From the NCBI GenBank assembly GCA_000824845.1, contig CCNC01000041.1, positions 1-61,336 on the forward strand: a stretch of DNA of 61,336 bases, read 5' to 3'. Below are positions 50,314 to 59,984 of this stretch, piece after piece. The translations under genes were made by a program, and so were the position numbers. Each line of letters opens with the position of its first letter. The stretch's first letter is position 1. Under the pieces are notes generated by a model. The model was not told the DNA's origin. It saw only the letters and a list, made by a program, of their open reading frames with translations, and ran no database searches. This DNA comes from Mesorhizobium sp. ORS 3359 (GTDB taxonomy: Bacteria; Pseudomonadota; Alphaproteobacteria; Rhizobiales; Rhizobiaceae).

Positions 50314-52419
50314 ATGCCCAAAGCCAAAGCCAAACCGACCGCTGCCGCTATCGCCAAACCGGGCGGCGACGAAAAGTCCCGTCGTGCAGCGCCGCGTTCC
50401 GCCAAGCAGCGCCAAAAGGCACCGCGACGGGACGAGCCCCGGCGGGACAAGCTGGCCTCCGAACATGATCTTGAGGTGCCGCAACCCCCGAAATCCATCG
50501 AGGAGCCGGTCGTCGCCGCCCCCGAATCCGTCGGCGAGGACGTGCCGCCGCCGCCCGAGGAGGTCGAGCCCAGTCCTGAACTGAGTCCCGAGGACGCGGC
50601 CCAGGCACGCAAGAAGTACCTGTTCAGACGCTTTTGGATCAGCGGGCGCGGCTATTGGAGCCTGCGCGGCGACAGGCTTGCCTGGCCCTTCACCATCGGG
50701 CTTTTGCTGCTGATCTGCATCAATGTCGGCTTCCAGTACGGCATCAATGTCTGGAACCGCTCGATCTTCGACGCCATCGAGCAGCGCAATGCACGCACCG
50801 TCTATTTCCTCAGCGCCGTCTTTGTGCCGCTGGTGCTGGCGAGCGGAAGCATCGTGGTGGCGCAGGTCTATCTGCGCATGACGATCCAGCGGCGCTGGCG
50901 CTCGTGGCTCACCACCGCGCTCATCGCACGCTGGCTTGCCAACGGTCGCTACTACCAGCTGAACCTGGTGAGCGGCGATCACCAGAACCCCGAGGCGCGT
51001 CTGACGGAAGACCTGCGTATTGCCACGGAATCGCCCGTCGATTTCATCTCCGGGGTCCTCAACGCTTTCCTCTCGGCGTCAACCTTCATCGTGGTGTTGT
51101 GGACGATTGGTGGCGCACTGACTCTGCCGCTCGGCGGATCAAGTGTCACCATTCCAGGCTTCCTGGTCATCACCGCGGTGATCTATGCCGGCATCACGTC
51201 GACCTCGATGGTCGTTATCGGCCGCAATTTCGTGCAGCTCTCGGAAGAGAAGAACCAGGCCGAGGCCGAGTTCCGTTACACGTTGACGCGGGTGCGTGAG
51301 AATGGCGAGAGCATCGCCCTGCTTGGCGGCGAGGAAGAGGAGCGCAGCGGCATCGACAGGACGTTTGCCGGCGTGCTCGGCCGCTGGGCGCGGCTGACCG
51401 GCCAGCACATGCGCACCACGCTTGTCTCGCAGGGCTCCAGCCTGTTCGCGCCCGTGGTTCCGGTGCTGCTTTGCGCGCCGAAATTCCTCGACGGCTCCAT
51501 GTCGCTAGGCCAGGTGATGCAGGCGGCCTCGGCCTTCGCCATCGTGCAGGGCGCCTTTGGCTGGTTGGTCGACAATTATCCGCGCCTGGCCGATTGGAAC
51601 GCCTCGGCGCGCCGTGTCGCCTCGCTTATGATGTCGCTCGACGGGCTGGAGCGTGCCGAGCAGAGCGATGCGCTGGGACGCATCGGCCATGGCGAGACCA
51701 AGGGGGAAGCCATGCTGAGCCTGAACAATCTATCCGTCTCGCTCGACGACGGCACCGCTGTGGTCAAGGAGACCGAAGTGGCGATCGAGCCCGGCGAACG
51801 CGTGCTGGTGTCCGGCGAATCCGGTTCGGGCAAGTCGACGCTGGTGCGCGCCATCGCGGGGCTATGGCCCTGGGGCGAGGGAAGTGTCGATTTCCATCCC
51901 GACAAGCGCCTGTTCATGCTCCCGCAGCGCCCCTACGTGCCGACCGGGACATTGCGCCGCGCGGTCGCCTATCCGGGTGCCGCCGACAACTGGTCGCTCG
52001 ACGAAATCGGGCAAGCACTCGAGAAGGTGGGGCTCGGCCATCTGAAGGACAAGATCGAGGAAGATGCGCCATGGGACCAGACGTTGTCCGGCGGCGAAAG
52101 GCAGCGCCTGGCCTTCGCGCGCCTCTTGCTGCACCGGCCCGATATCGTCGTGCTGGACGAAGCCACGGCAGCGCTCGACGAGAAGAGCCAGGACAGGATG
52201 ATGGAGACGGTGATCGCCGAGTTGCCGAAGGTGACGATCATCAGCGTTGCGCATCGCGCCGAGCTCGAGGCCTATCATAGCCGCAAGATCACGCTCGAGC
52301 GGCGCAAGGGTGGCGCCAGATTGGTCAGCGACATTGATCTCATCCCGCGTAAGGGCCGGCGCAACCTGCTTCAGCGCGCCTTGTGGGGATCGCGGCGCGA
52401 GAGCAGAAAAGCGAAATGA
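50314..52419 (+). CDS. ABC transporter, SbmA/BacA-YddA membrane domain fused to ATPase
   Basis: 701 aa. The first 100 residues are basic then Pro/Glu-rich and disordered. The membrane domain (about 115-420; VWNRSIFDAIEQRNARTVYF) is the ABC_membrane_2 type found in SbmA, BacA and YddA. The ATPase (about 475-680) has SGESGSGKST, LSGGERQRL, LDEATAALDE and SVAHRAE. Such proteins import peptides or very long chain fatty acids; BacA relatives matter in symbiosis. A GTG at 50305 is an alternative start. Confidence 0.9.
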   Translation: MPKAKAKPTAAAIAKPGGDEKSRRAAPRSAKQRQKAPRRDEPRRDKLASEHDLEVPQPPKSIEEPVVAAPESVGEDVPPPPEEVEPSPELSPEDAAQARKKYLFRRFWISGRGYWSLRGDRLAWPFTIGLLLLICINVGFQYGINVWNRSIFDAIEQRNARTVYFLSAVFVPLVLASGSIVVAQVYLRMTIQRRWRSWLTTALIARWLANGRYYQLNLVSGDHQNPEARLTEDLRIATESPVDFISGVLNAFLSASTFIVVLWTIGGALTLPLGGSSVTIPGFLVITAVIYAGITSTSMVVIGRNFVQLSEEKNQAEAEFRYTLTRVRENGESIALLGGEEEERSGIDRTFAGVLGRWARLTGQHMRTTLVSQGSSLFAPVVPVLLCAPKFLDGSMSLGQVMQAASAFAIVQGAFGWLVDNYPRLADWNASARRVASLMMSLDGLERAEQSDALGRIGHGETKGEAMLSLNNLSVSLDDGTAVVKETEVAIEPGERVLVSGESGSGKSTLVRAIAGLWPWGEGSVDFHPDKRLFMLPQRPYVPTGTLRRAVAYPGAADNWSLDEIGQALEKVGLGHLKDKIEEDAPWDQTLSGGERQRLAFARLLLHRPDIVVLDEATAALDEKSQDRMMETVIAELPKVTIISVAHRAELEAYHSRKITLERRKGGARLVSDIDLIPRKGRRNLLQRALWGSRRESRKAK

Positions 52420-52525
52420 CTTGGGGCTGGCAACCTTGCCCTTCGGCATGCCGGAACAAAAACCCGCGCGGCCGGTTCGGCGGCTTGCGGCGATTCGCTG
52501 CATCAAGCACTGAAAGGCAGGAATC

Positions 52526-53014
52526 ATGGTGAGCAAGGCAGTTTGGGCATTCGCGGCGGTTTTTGCCGGTTGCGTCGGCGCGGTCTCGGCACAGGCAAAA
52601 AGTGACGGCGACTTCCTCAAGGACGCCATCAAGGGCGACAATTCCGAGGTCATGCTCGGCAAGCTGGCGCAGAAGAATGGCGGCAAGGCCGTCAAATCCT
52701 TCGGTCATACCCTTCAGAAAGATCACGCGAAGGCGAAGCGTCAGGCGGCGGCACTTGCCCGCAAGCTGGGCGTGGACGTGCCCGGCGACCTGACCGATGA
52801 GGCGATTCAGGAGCAGCAGAAGCTCCAAGGGCTCTCCGGCGCGGCCTTCGACAATGAGTTCGCGCCCTACATGGTGTCGGATCACCAGAAGGATGTCTCG
52901 GAGTTCGAGGACGAGGCCAAGAGCGGGCAGGGCGACGTGGCAAATCTTGCCAAAAAGACGCTGCCGACGCTGCGCAAGCATCTCAAGCTGGCCCAGTCCC
53001 TGGAACAGCACTGA
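52526..53014 (+). CDS. DUF4142 secreted protein
   Basis: 162 aa. Signal peptide (MVSKAVWAFAAVFAGCVGAV, ending SAQA), then an all-helical ferritin-like domain: FLKDAIKGDNSEVMLGKLAQ, VKSFGHTLQKDHAKAKRQAA, FDNEFAPYMVSDHQKDVSEF. Periplasmic; function unknown, often linked with stress. ATG follows AGGCAGGAAT. Confidence 0.9.
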   Translation: MVSKAVWAFAAVFAGCVGAVSAQAKSDGDFLKDAIKGDNSEVMLGKLAQKNGGKAVKSFGHTLQKDHAKAKRQAAALARKLGVDVPGDLTDEAIQEQQKLQGLSGAAFDNEFAPYMVSDHQKDVSEFEDEAKSGQGDVANLAKKTLPTLRKHLKLAQSLEQH

Positions 53015-53195
53015 CAAAGGCGCGAGGCTATTCCAGCTGGCGCTTCTCCCTCCGGCGCCAGTGTTGTCTCGCGCGGTTGCGCACGCGTAAGCCGCGCAGC
53101 TACTGAACAGTCTGTAGAGCAGCCAGCCGTTTCGAGAAACGGAAGAACCGCCTAGAGTTCCGTTCAGCACGACCGTCGGGGAGGGGAGCATCGCG

Positions 53196-53621
53196 ATGAA
53201 GGACGCCACGCCAGATAATCCGAGGCAACTCGCCGAGATCGCCAGCTATCACGCCCATATCTATTACGGCGATGCGGCCGAGCGCCGGCACGCCGAATGG
53301 CTGCGCGAGCGCATCGGCGAGCGTTTTCGCGTGCGGCTGGGCAACTGGCACGACAGGAAGGTCGGCCCGCATGACCAGGCCATGTACCAGGTCTCCTTCG
53401 CCACCGGCCTTTTCGCCACGCTGGTTCCGTGGCTGATGCTGAACCATGGCGGCTTGAGCATCCTGATCCACCCCAACACCGCCAATGCCAGGCGCGACCA
53501 CCTCGTCGATCCGCTCTGGATCGGCCGCCCGCTGGCGGTGCATGGCGAGGTCCTGCCCGAGGAGGATCACGAGGCGGAAGCGGCGCTGGAGGTCAACACC
53601 GAGCCGACGCTCTCCGTGTAG
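53196..53621 (+). CDS. DOPA 4,5-dioxygenase family protein
   Basis: 141 aa. [38 protein letters not shown] and [20 protein letters not shown] contain the metal-binding His residues of the family. Bacterial members cleave catechol-like rings. The last 20 codons recur as fragments at 55383 and 60565. ATG follows GGGGAGGGGAGCATCGCG. Confidence 0.88.
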   Translation: MKDATPDNPRQLAEIASYHAHIYYGDAAERRHAEWLRERIGERFRVRLGNWHDRKVGPHDQAMYQVSFATGLFATLVPWLMLNHGGLSILIHPNTANARRDHLVDPLWIGRPLAVHGEVLPEEDHEAEAALEVNTEPTLSV

Positions 53622-53819
53622 CAGCCCGTCGGCCTAGCCTCAAAACCAGCGATATCGGGCACGCCGCCCCGTTTTCCGCGCCGGCCGCTTTTCCGGGACT
53701 TCTGTCAGTCGGTTGTCAGCTTGGATTCGCTATGCCTTGCCAATGACGCGCGCAAGCCGTCACGGCCTGTCGGCTGAATCCTCAGCCGCGCCGCAACCTC
53801 CCAACCGGATGGAGATCCC

Positions 53820-54095
53820 ATGTATCGCACTCTTCTTATCGCCGCCCTCGCGGGCGTTATCGCCGGACCGGCGCTGGCGGCCGGCACCTGCAGCACCGCC
53901 GCGAAATCGAAGTTCCAGCCCAAGACGACGCTCGAGGCGCAGCTGAAGGCCGAGGGCCTCAAAGTGCGCCAGATCAAGACCGAGAAGGGCTGCTATGAGG
54001 TCTATGCGATCGACAAGGACGGCAAGAAGGTCAACACCGCCTACAATGCCGAGACGCTGGAGAAGCTCGACAATGCAGAAGCCGGCGAAAACTGA
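53820..54095 (+). CDS. PepSY-domain periplasmic protein
   Basis: 91 aa. Signal peptide (MYRTLLIAALAGVIAGPALA), one PepSY repeat (TLEAQLKAEGLKVRQIKTEK, GCYEVYAIDKDGKKV) and two Cys. Small PepSY proteins are commonly paired with cytochrome b561 genes, as here, and may be redox partners or regulators. Overlaps the cytochrome gene by 23 bases. Confidence 0.9.
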   Translation: MYRTLLIAALAGVIAGPALAAGTCSTAAKSKFQPKTTLEAQLKAEGLKVRQIKTEKGCYEVYAIDKDGKKVNTAYNAETLEKLDNAEAGEN

Positions 54096-54669
54096 TCGAG
54101 CCGCGCCGGCACAGGCCCACGCGCACCCGTCACGCGACGTGGTGCGCGTCTGGGACCGTGTTGTGCGCGGCTTCCACTGGGCGCTGGTGCTGAGCTTCGC
54201 GATTGCCTGGTTCACGCCGCAAAGCGCCGAGAACCTCCACCACTGGGCCGGCTACGCCGCCGCCTCGCTAATCGCCATGCGGCTGGTGTGGGGCATCGTC
54301 GGCACGCCCTATGCGCGCTTTTCGCAATTCGTGCGCCATCCGGCGACGGTGCTGCGCTATCTCGTTGCCATCATCAAGGGCAGCGAGGCACGCTATATCG
54401 GCCACAACCCGGCTGGCGGCGCAATGGTGCTCGTGCTGATGGCCATGATGGTGTCGGTGGCGCTGACCGGGTGGATGCAGACGACGGATGCGTATTTCGG
54501 CGTGTCCTGGGTGGAAGACGCGCACAGCCTCGCCGCGCACGGCCTGCTCGCGCTGGTGTTCGTCCATATCGGCGGCGTGGCGCTGGCAAGCCTTCGCCAT
54601 AATGAAAACCTTGTTCGCGCAATGATTACCGGACGCAAGCGCAAAGCCGCGCCGGCCGACATCGCCTGA
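54073..54669 (+). CDS. Cytochrome b561-family protein
   Basis: 198 aa with four helices. Heme-ligand His residues lie in VVRGFHWALVL, LHHWAGYAAASL and LAAHGLLALVFVHIGGV. Moves electrons across the inner membrane with two b hemes. Start ATG 54073 lies inside the PepSY gene, so the two are translationally coupled. Confidence 0.9.
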   Translation: MQKPAKTDRAAPAQAHAHPSRDVVRVWDRVVRGFHWALVLSFAIAWFTPQSAENLHHWAGYAAASLIAMRLVWGIVGTPYARFSQFVRHPATVLRYLVAIIKGSEARYIGHNPAGGAMVLVLMAMMVSVALTGWMQTTDAYFGVSWVEDAHSLAAHGLLALVFVHIGGVALASLRHNENLVRAMITGRKRKAAPADIA

Positions 54670-54801
54670 ACGCGTCCCGGAGCGGGGCAACCGCGGGCGC
54701 CTGCCTGGACGCCCGCGGGAACATATCGGCGTTTGCGCGATTGTGCCGAGGCGTTCCCGGCCTCGGCACGTGCGCGTGCCTGAAAAGACGGAGCAAGCCC
54801 G

Positions 54802-55338
54802 ATGCGGCGCTATTCACAGATCACCATCGCCATCCACTGGCTCACGGCCCTGCTGGTCGTCATCGCCTGGTTCACCGCCGAGGGCGGGCGCCATGCGCGC
54901 GCCGACCCGCCCTACCTGCATTTCACCCTCGGCCTTGCCGTTCTGCTGCTGGTCGTGCCGCGCCTGCTGGCGCGCTGGCTGGGCGCGGCCCCCCATGTCG
55001 AGGACCCGCAGAGCCGCTGGATGGACCTTGCCGCGCGCGCCGGACACACGGTGCTCTATCTGTTCCTCATCGCGCTGCCGCTGAGCGGCTGGTATGCCGC
55101 CTCGCGTCTCGGCATCCAGGTCTCCTTCCTGGGGCTGAGCCTGCCGGCGCTCGCCGCGCCCGTGCAGGGCGCGCCGGGCCTGATCGCCGAGCTGCACGAA
55201 ACCGGCGGCTCGCTGATCCTGTGGCTGGCCGGCGCCCATGCGCTGATCGCGATATGGCACCAGTTCGTCATGAAGGACGGAACGCTGGAACGCATGAACC
55301 CGCTTGTGTCGAACGAGCTCGCCGACAGCCGCGAATAG
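54802..55338 (+). CDS. Cytochrome b561-family protein, YceJ/CybB-like
   Basis: 178 aa with four helices: ITIAIHWLTALLVVIAW, YLHFTLGLAVLLLVVPRLLA, GHTVLYLFLIALPLSGW, AHALIAIWHQF. Each carries a possible heme His. Resembles the superoxide:ubiquinone oxidoreductase CybB group. 132 bases after the first cytochrome gene on the same strand; the pair with PepSY forms a probable redox operon. ATG follows ACGGAG. Confidence 0.9.
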   Translation: MRRYSQITIAIHWLTALLVVIAWFTAEGGRHARADPPYLHFTLGLAVLLLVVPRLLARWLGAAPHVEDPQSRWMDLAARAGHTVLYLFLIALPLSGWYAASRLGIQVSFLGLSLPALAAPVQGAPGLIAELHETGGSLILWLAGAHALIAIWHQFVMKDGTLERMNPLVSNELADSRE

Positions 55339-55382
55339 CAGCGCCCGGGCTGGACGGAAGGCTGCGTCGGCTCGTCGGCTGC

Positions 55383-55415
55383 GCAGCGGCGCTGGCGGTC
55401 AACACCGGGCCGGCG
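55383..55415 (+). pseudogene. Short fragment resembling the 3' end of the DOPA dioxygenase gene
   Basis: 33 bases (gcagcggcgctggcggtcaa and on) differ at four positions from the dioxygenase gene near 53580-53612 (AALEVNTEP region). It lies between the second cytochrome gene and the HWE kinase. Too short to be certain by itself. Confidence 0.4.
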
Positions 55416-55623
55416 CGTGACCGGCAGGCCGCTTCAGGTGGCCGGCGCCTGTTGCCTGATGGGAGCACCCGCCCCGACGCCGGCCCGGCGAACCTGCGTC
55501 CGCCGCATATTAAAGGTAACTAAAAGACGCTTGCGGCGACATGGCGCGATCGCATAAGGCTTGGCGGATGGCCGTTTGGTCGCGTGGACAGGGCCGCGAC
55601 CGACGCTCTTGCCGGGCCGTCAG

Positions 55624-57117
55624 CTATCGTTCGTCCAGCCTTCCGGCCTCGTCCACCACAACATTGGCGAGCGGCGCCGAGAGCGTCCAGCGCATGTAGC
55701 CGGGCTGGCGTTCCAGCGAGGCGCTGCCGGAAAGGCTGATGGGCACGACGCGCTGCAGCACGATGCTGCCGAAGCCCATATGCGGCTCGCCCTCGGGCGG
55801 CTCCGCGGCCCGCGCCGCGCGCTCTTCCCAGACCAGCTCGAACTCTGTGCGCTCCTCGGCGTCCGTGGGCACCCGCCAGCTCACCCGGACCGTGCCGCCG
55901 TCGGCCGAAAGCGCGCCATATTTGGCGGAATTGGTGCCGAGCTCGTGCAGCGCCATCCCGATGTTCTGGACGGCGTTGAGGCGCAGGGTCAGATCCGGCC
56001 CGGACAGCTCGACGCGCTCCTCATGCGCGAAAGGCTTCAGGTGCTCGCGCGCCAGTTCGGACATCCCGGCGCCGCGCCAGTCGTTCACCACCAGAAGGTC
56101 GTGCGAGCGCGACAGCGCCATGATGCGCTCGCGGATCTGGACTTCGAACAGGCGCGGGTCGTTCGCCCGCTTGGCCGTCTCGCGGATCATCGACAGGATC
56201 ACCGCATACTGGTTCTTCACGCGGTGGTTCACCTCGCGCATCAGAAGCCGGATGTGCTGGTCGCTCGCCCGCCTTGCCGTGACATCGGCGGCCATGCCGA
56301 ACCATTCGAGGATCGTCCCGTCATCGTCGAGGATCGGGATCGCCCGCGACAGCGTCCAGCCGGCGGCGCCGTCGGCACGCCGCACCCGGTGCTCCAGCTC
56401 GAACACCGAGCGCTCGGTGATCGCCCGGTCGATCGCCGCCTGGACGCTGGGGATATCCTCGGGGAAGAGATAGGTCTCGCGCCAGCGGATCGCCGGGCCT
56501 TCCGTCGTCGACATGGAGCCCCGGCCGTCGAGTTCACGCATCTCCAGCCAGTCGGCGCTCATGCGGTAGATGACGTCGGAGCTGGCTTTGACCAGCGCCC
56601 GGAAGCGCTGCTCGCTTTCGCGCACCCTGGCCGCCGCCAGCACCCGTGCCGTGGTTTCCGAGACGATGCACAGCACCGCCTCGACCGAGCCGTCCTGCGC
56701 CCGCACCGCCGAATAGGAAACGTCGAAATAAACCGTCTCGCCGACCCCGCCCGAACGCTCGATGTAGAAAGGCCGGTCCCTGGCCGAAAACGTCTCGCCG
56801 GTGGTGAGCACGCCGGAGAGCAGCGGCTCGAGGTCGTCCCAAAGCTCCGCCCAGTTCTCCCGCGCCGGTCGGCCGAGCGCGCGCGGATGCTTGTCGCCTA
56901 TGGTCGGCGAATAGGCGTCGTTGTAAAGCGCGACGAAGTCCGGCCCGCAGAACATGACGATCTGCGCTTCCGCCGCCAGCATCAGGTCGACCGTGGTGCG
57001 AAGGCTGGGCGTCCACGCCCCGGGCGGCCCGAGCGGGCTGGAATCCCAGGAATAGCCGCGGATCAATCCCGCGACCTCGCCATTGCCCCGAGGCCATGCG
57101 CTCAGCCCGTCCACCAT
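55624..57117 (-). CDS. HWE-family histidine kinase with two PAS-like domains
   Basis: 497 aa, no membrane helix. PAS-like domains at about 30-150 (MFCGPDFVALYNDAYSPTIG) and 165-285 (EQRFRALVKASSDVIYRMSA), then the HWE core: phospho-His in REVNHRVKNQYAVI, HELGTNSAKYGALS and the WxE of FELVWEER. Cytoplasmic sensing, often of light or redox. ATG 57117 is the first in frame at the domain start. A fragment of the same gene type lies at 60645. Confidence 0.9.
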   Translation of the reverse strand: MVDGLSAWPRGNGEVAGLIRGYSWDSSPLGPPGAWTPSLRTTVDLMLAAEAQIVMFCGPDFVALYNDAYSPTIGDKHPRALGRPARENWAELWDDLEPLLSGVLTTGETFSARDRPFYIERSGGVGETVYFDVSYSAVRAQDGSVEAVLCIVSETTARVLAAARVRESEQRFRALVKASSDVIYRMSADWLEMRELDGRGSMSTTEGPAIRWRETYLFPEDIPSVQAAIDRAITERSVFELEHRVRRADGAAGWTLSRAIPILDDDGTILEWFGMAADVTARRASDQHIRLLMREVNHRVKNQYAVILSMIRETAKRANDPRLFEVQIRERIMALSRSHDLLVVNDWRGAGMSELAREHLKPFAHEERVELSGPDLTLRLNAVQNIGMALHELGTNSAKYGALSADGGTVRVSWRVPTDAEERTEFELVWEERAARAAEPPEGEPHMGFGSIVLQRVVPISLSGSASLERQPGYMRWTLSAPLANVVVDEAGRLDER

Positions 57118-57205
57118 GGCGCCATTAACGCGCGAGTTGGCTAAAATATCCGCATGCTCGCGAGAAAATTCGTGTTGCGGTTGCAGGGCTGCTGCAAGCG
57201 CGCGG

Positions 57206-57556
57206 TCAGGGCCGTTTCGAAAGCCGGTCGAAATTGCGCCGCACCTGTTTGGCCGCAGGCAAGAGGGCCGCCGCCGCCGCTTCCATTGCCACCGTTCCAT
57301 CGCACAGCGACGGGCTTTTGCCGGAAAGGACGTCAGGCCAGAAGCGCAGCGCCGCCTCGAGCATCTTTGCCTGCGCCGCGAACAGCCCTTGCGTTCCCGC
57401 AAGCGCCTTCTCCTGCACCGCCTGCACCGCTTCCCGCCCGTTGGGCGCGTGGCTCATGGCATCCAGCACCAGCAGCGGCACCCGCATGCCGATCACCGCC
57501 GGCGCCAGCAACAGATCGCTGCCGGAGTGCTTCCTGCGTTTTCTGCGGACGGGCAT
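57206..57556 (-). CDS. Hypothetical helical protein (116 aa), possibly phasin-like
   Basis: A basic N-terminus (MPVRRKRRKHSG) precedes helices: DLLLAPAVIGMRVPLLVLDA, REAVQAVQEKALAGTQGLFA, AQAKMLEAALRFW. The Ala/Gln-rich amphipathic helix recalls phasins, but the likeness is weak. ATG 57556 follows AGGCAGG. Lies upstream of the HWE kinase on the same strand with an 88-base gap. Confidence 0.65.
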   Translation of the reverse strand: MPVRRKRRKHSGSDLLLAPAVIGMRVPLLVLDAMSHAPNGREAVQAVQEKALAGTQGLFAAQAKMLEAALRFWPDVLSGKSPSLCDGTVAMEAAAAALLPAAKQVRRNFDRLSKRP

Positions 57557-57916
57557 GGACACCTGCCTTTTGTGCTGGGAACGATGGCGAAACTACGCGC
57601 CAGAAGCATGTTGGTTCCACGCGAGCGACTGCAACCAAGGGCCGGGAAGGGGACAACCCGGCCAGCTGCATATATTCGGACCGGCTAAAATACACCGCGC
57701 GACGCGGTGGGTCTGTGCAGTTCACATTGAGGCCGCGCAACGGCCGGCATAATCCAGGCTGGAAAAGAATCTGAACACAGCCCGGCCGTTACTGGTGATG
57801 TTCTGGGAACACACCCGCGATAAAGACCGGCAGCGAGCGCTTCTATTGCTTGCCAAACCGCCGGCCGGCACATAAGCCTGCACATCTGCGATCATTGATC
57901 CTCGGGGGAGGGGCTT
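57557..57916. promoter_or_regulatory. Divergent intergenic region upstream of the adhesin gene
   Basis: 360 bases holding the promoters of the 116-aa gene (minus) and the adhesin gene (plus). A 7-3-7 hairpin CACCGCG-cga-CGCGGTG lies at 57693-57709 beside an A/T-rich patch. No gene seen. Confidence 0.4.
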
Positions 57917-59956
57917 GTGGCGAAACCAAGACAGCTCGCGACGAAATGCGTGGCGTTGCGCCTCGGCGCCGCGATCCTCGCCATGCCGGTCGCCGACGCG
58001 CTAGCCGACAATGTCGTTCCGGACGATCAGATCGTGCAAGGAAGCCTCTGCGTCGGGTTCGACTGCGTCAACAACGAGTCCTTCGGGTTCAACACGATCG
58101 TCGTGAAGGAAAACAACACGCGCATCTACTTCGACGACACGAGCACGAACGCCGGATTTGCCGCCAATGACTGGGCGCTGATCGCGAACGATCCCGGCTC
58201 CGGCGGGGCCAACTACTTCGGCATCCAGGACGCGACGAGCAACAAGATGGTGTTCCGCGTCGATGCGGGCGCTCCCGAAAATTCGGTCTATGTCAACAGC
58301 TCTGGCAATCTGGGCCTCGGCACGTCCAGCCCGGCTCTCGGCCTGCAGATAACCCGAAGCGACACGCCGGCGATCCGCCTGGAGCAGACAAACGCCGGCG
58401 GCTTTACGGCGCAGACCTGGGACGTCGGCGGCAACGAGGCGAATTTCTTCATACGCGACACCACCAACGGCAACCGGCTTCCTTTCCGCATCCGGCCCGG
58501 CGCGCCCACGAGCAGCCTCGACATCGCAGCCAACGGCAATGTCGGCCTCGGCACCGCTTCCCCCGACAGCAAGCTGCATGTCTATGGAGCGGCCAACCAG
58601 AATACGTTCGAGACGATCGGCGTCTCCTCGGCGGCCAACGCCGATGCGCTGACCTTCGGCTATGGCGGCGCGAGCTTCGGCGCCGGTACCTCGCTGATCA
58701 ATGCGCATTCGGCCGACGGCTCGAGCGGCCGGCTTCTGCTTGCCACCGACGGCGTGACCCGCATGACCATCGACGCAAACGGCAATGTGGGCATCGGCAC
58801 GACCGCGCCGGCCGCGGGTCTCGATGTCGTGGGCACCGTTCGCTTCGCATCGCTCGCCGGCTGCACCTCCGGCATCGGCACCAATGCCGCGGGCGACCTG
58901 ACCTGTATCAGCGGCGGCGGCGGAAATCCGCCCTATTACGACACGACCGCCTCAGGCGCGCAGCCGAACGCCAGCGGCACCAACTCCACCGCGGCCGGCT
59001 CGGGCAGCAACGCCAGCGGCACCAATGCGCTGGCCGGCGGGACCAACAACCAGTCGCAGGGCGACAACACCACCGTCATCGGCTCGAACAACAGTGTCAC
59101 CGGCGACGACAGCGGCGCCTTCGGCACCGGCAACACGGTCAGGGGCAATGGCAGCTACGCGATCGGCGACCCCAACGTCGTCAACGGCGACAAGTCCTTC
59201 GTCTACGGCGACGACAATGCCGTCAACGCCCCGAACGTCGCCGGCAACGGCAACGGTATCCATGTCTTCGGCTCGAACAACATTGTCGCCAGCACCGCCA
59301 ATTCGTCGGGATCGGTGGTGATCGGATCGGGCAGCTCGGTCAACGCCACCAATGCGCTGGCATTCGGCAATGGCACGACGGTGACCGGCGCCAACGCGAT
59401 CGCCATGGGATCCGGCGCATCCTCGGCCGGCCTGAACGCCGTGGCGATCGGCACCGGCGCCAGCGCCGCCTATGCGGGTTCGGCCGCCTACGGCTCGGGC
59501 GCGGTCGCGACAAGGCAGAACGAGCAGGTGTTCGGCACCGCAAGCAACACCTATTCGATGCCCGGCCTGACGTCGGCGGCAAGCTCGTCGGCCCAGGCCG
59601 GCGCTATCGAGATCGTCACCACCGATGCCAACGGCCATCTCGCCTCCGTGACCCCGGGCTCGCTCGGCTTTTCCGATCCCGCGCAATTCAACAGCCTCAA
59701 CTCCCGCATCGACAGCGTCGGCAGCCGCGCCTATTCCGGCGTCGCCATGGCCATGGCGCTGGCCGGCGCGCCGACCGTGCTTCCGGACGAGAAATTCGTC
59801 ACCACCTTGAACTGGGGCACGTTCGAGGGCGCCAACGCCTTTGCGCTCAGCGCGGGCGCCCGGCTCGGCTCGCAGCTCCAGCTCAATGGCGGCATCGCCT
59901 TCGATCCCAACCGGAGCATGGCCGGCGGGCGGCTGGGCCTCAGGATGAGCTGGTAG
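57917..59956 (+). CDS. Trimeric autotransporter-like adhesin (YadA-type) with tail-fibre-like repeats
   Basis: 679 aa. Signal peptide to about residue 31 (ADALA), an N-terminal beta region with three VGIGTxxP-type repeats (near 130, 208 and 290), a head of left-handed-roll repeats (about 350-535; SNNSVTGDDSGAFGTGNTV, NAIAMGSGASSAGLNAVAIG) and a C-terminal YadA anchor (about 590-679) ending in Trp. Predicted outer membrane trimer for adhesion or biofilm. GTG start follows GGGGGAGGGG. The GIGT repeats are more typical of phage tail-fibre proteins. Confidence 0.88.
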   Translation: MAKPRQLATKCVALRLGAAILAMPVADALADNVVPDDQIVQGSLCVGFDCVNNESFGFNTIVVKENNTRIYFDDTSTNAGFAANDWALIANDPGSGGANYFGIQDATSNKMVFRVDAGAPENSVYVNSSGNLGLGTSSPALGLQITRSDTPAIRLEQTNAGGFTAQTWDVGGNEANFFIRDTTNGNRLPFRIRPGAPTSSLDIAANGNVGLGTASPDSKLHVYGAANQNTFETIGVSSAANADALTFGYGGASFGAGTSLINAHSADGSSGRLLLATDGVTRMTIDANGNVGIGTTAPAAGLDVVGTVRFASLAGCTSGIGTNAAGDLTCISGGGGNPPYYDTTASGAQPNASGTNSTAAGSGSNASGTNALAGGTNNQSQGDNTTVIGSNNSVTGDDSGAFGTGNTVRGNGSYAIGDPNVVNGDKSFVYGDDNAVNAPNVAGNGNGIHVFGSNNIVASTANSSGSVVIGSGSSVNATNALAFGNGTTVTGANAIAMGSGASSAGLNAVAIGTGASAAYAGSAAYGSGAVATRQNEQVFGTASNTYSMPGLTSAASSSAQAGAIEIVTTDANGHLASVTPGSLGFSDPAQFNSLNSRIDSVGSRAYSGVAMAMALAGAPTVLPDEKFVTTLNWGTFEGANAFALSAGARLGSQLQLNGGIAFDPNRSMAGGRLGLRMSW

Positions 59957-59984
59957 GAAGTGCCGGCGCGCCAGGATGATCCCG

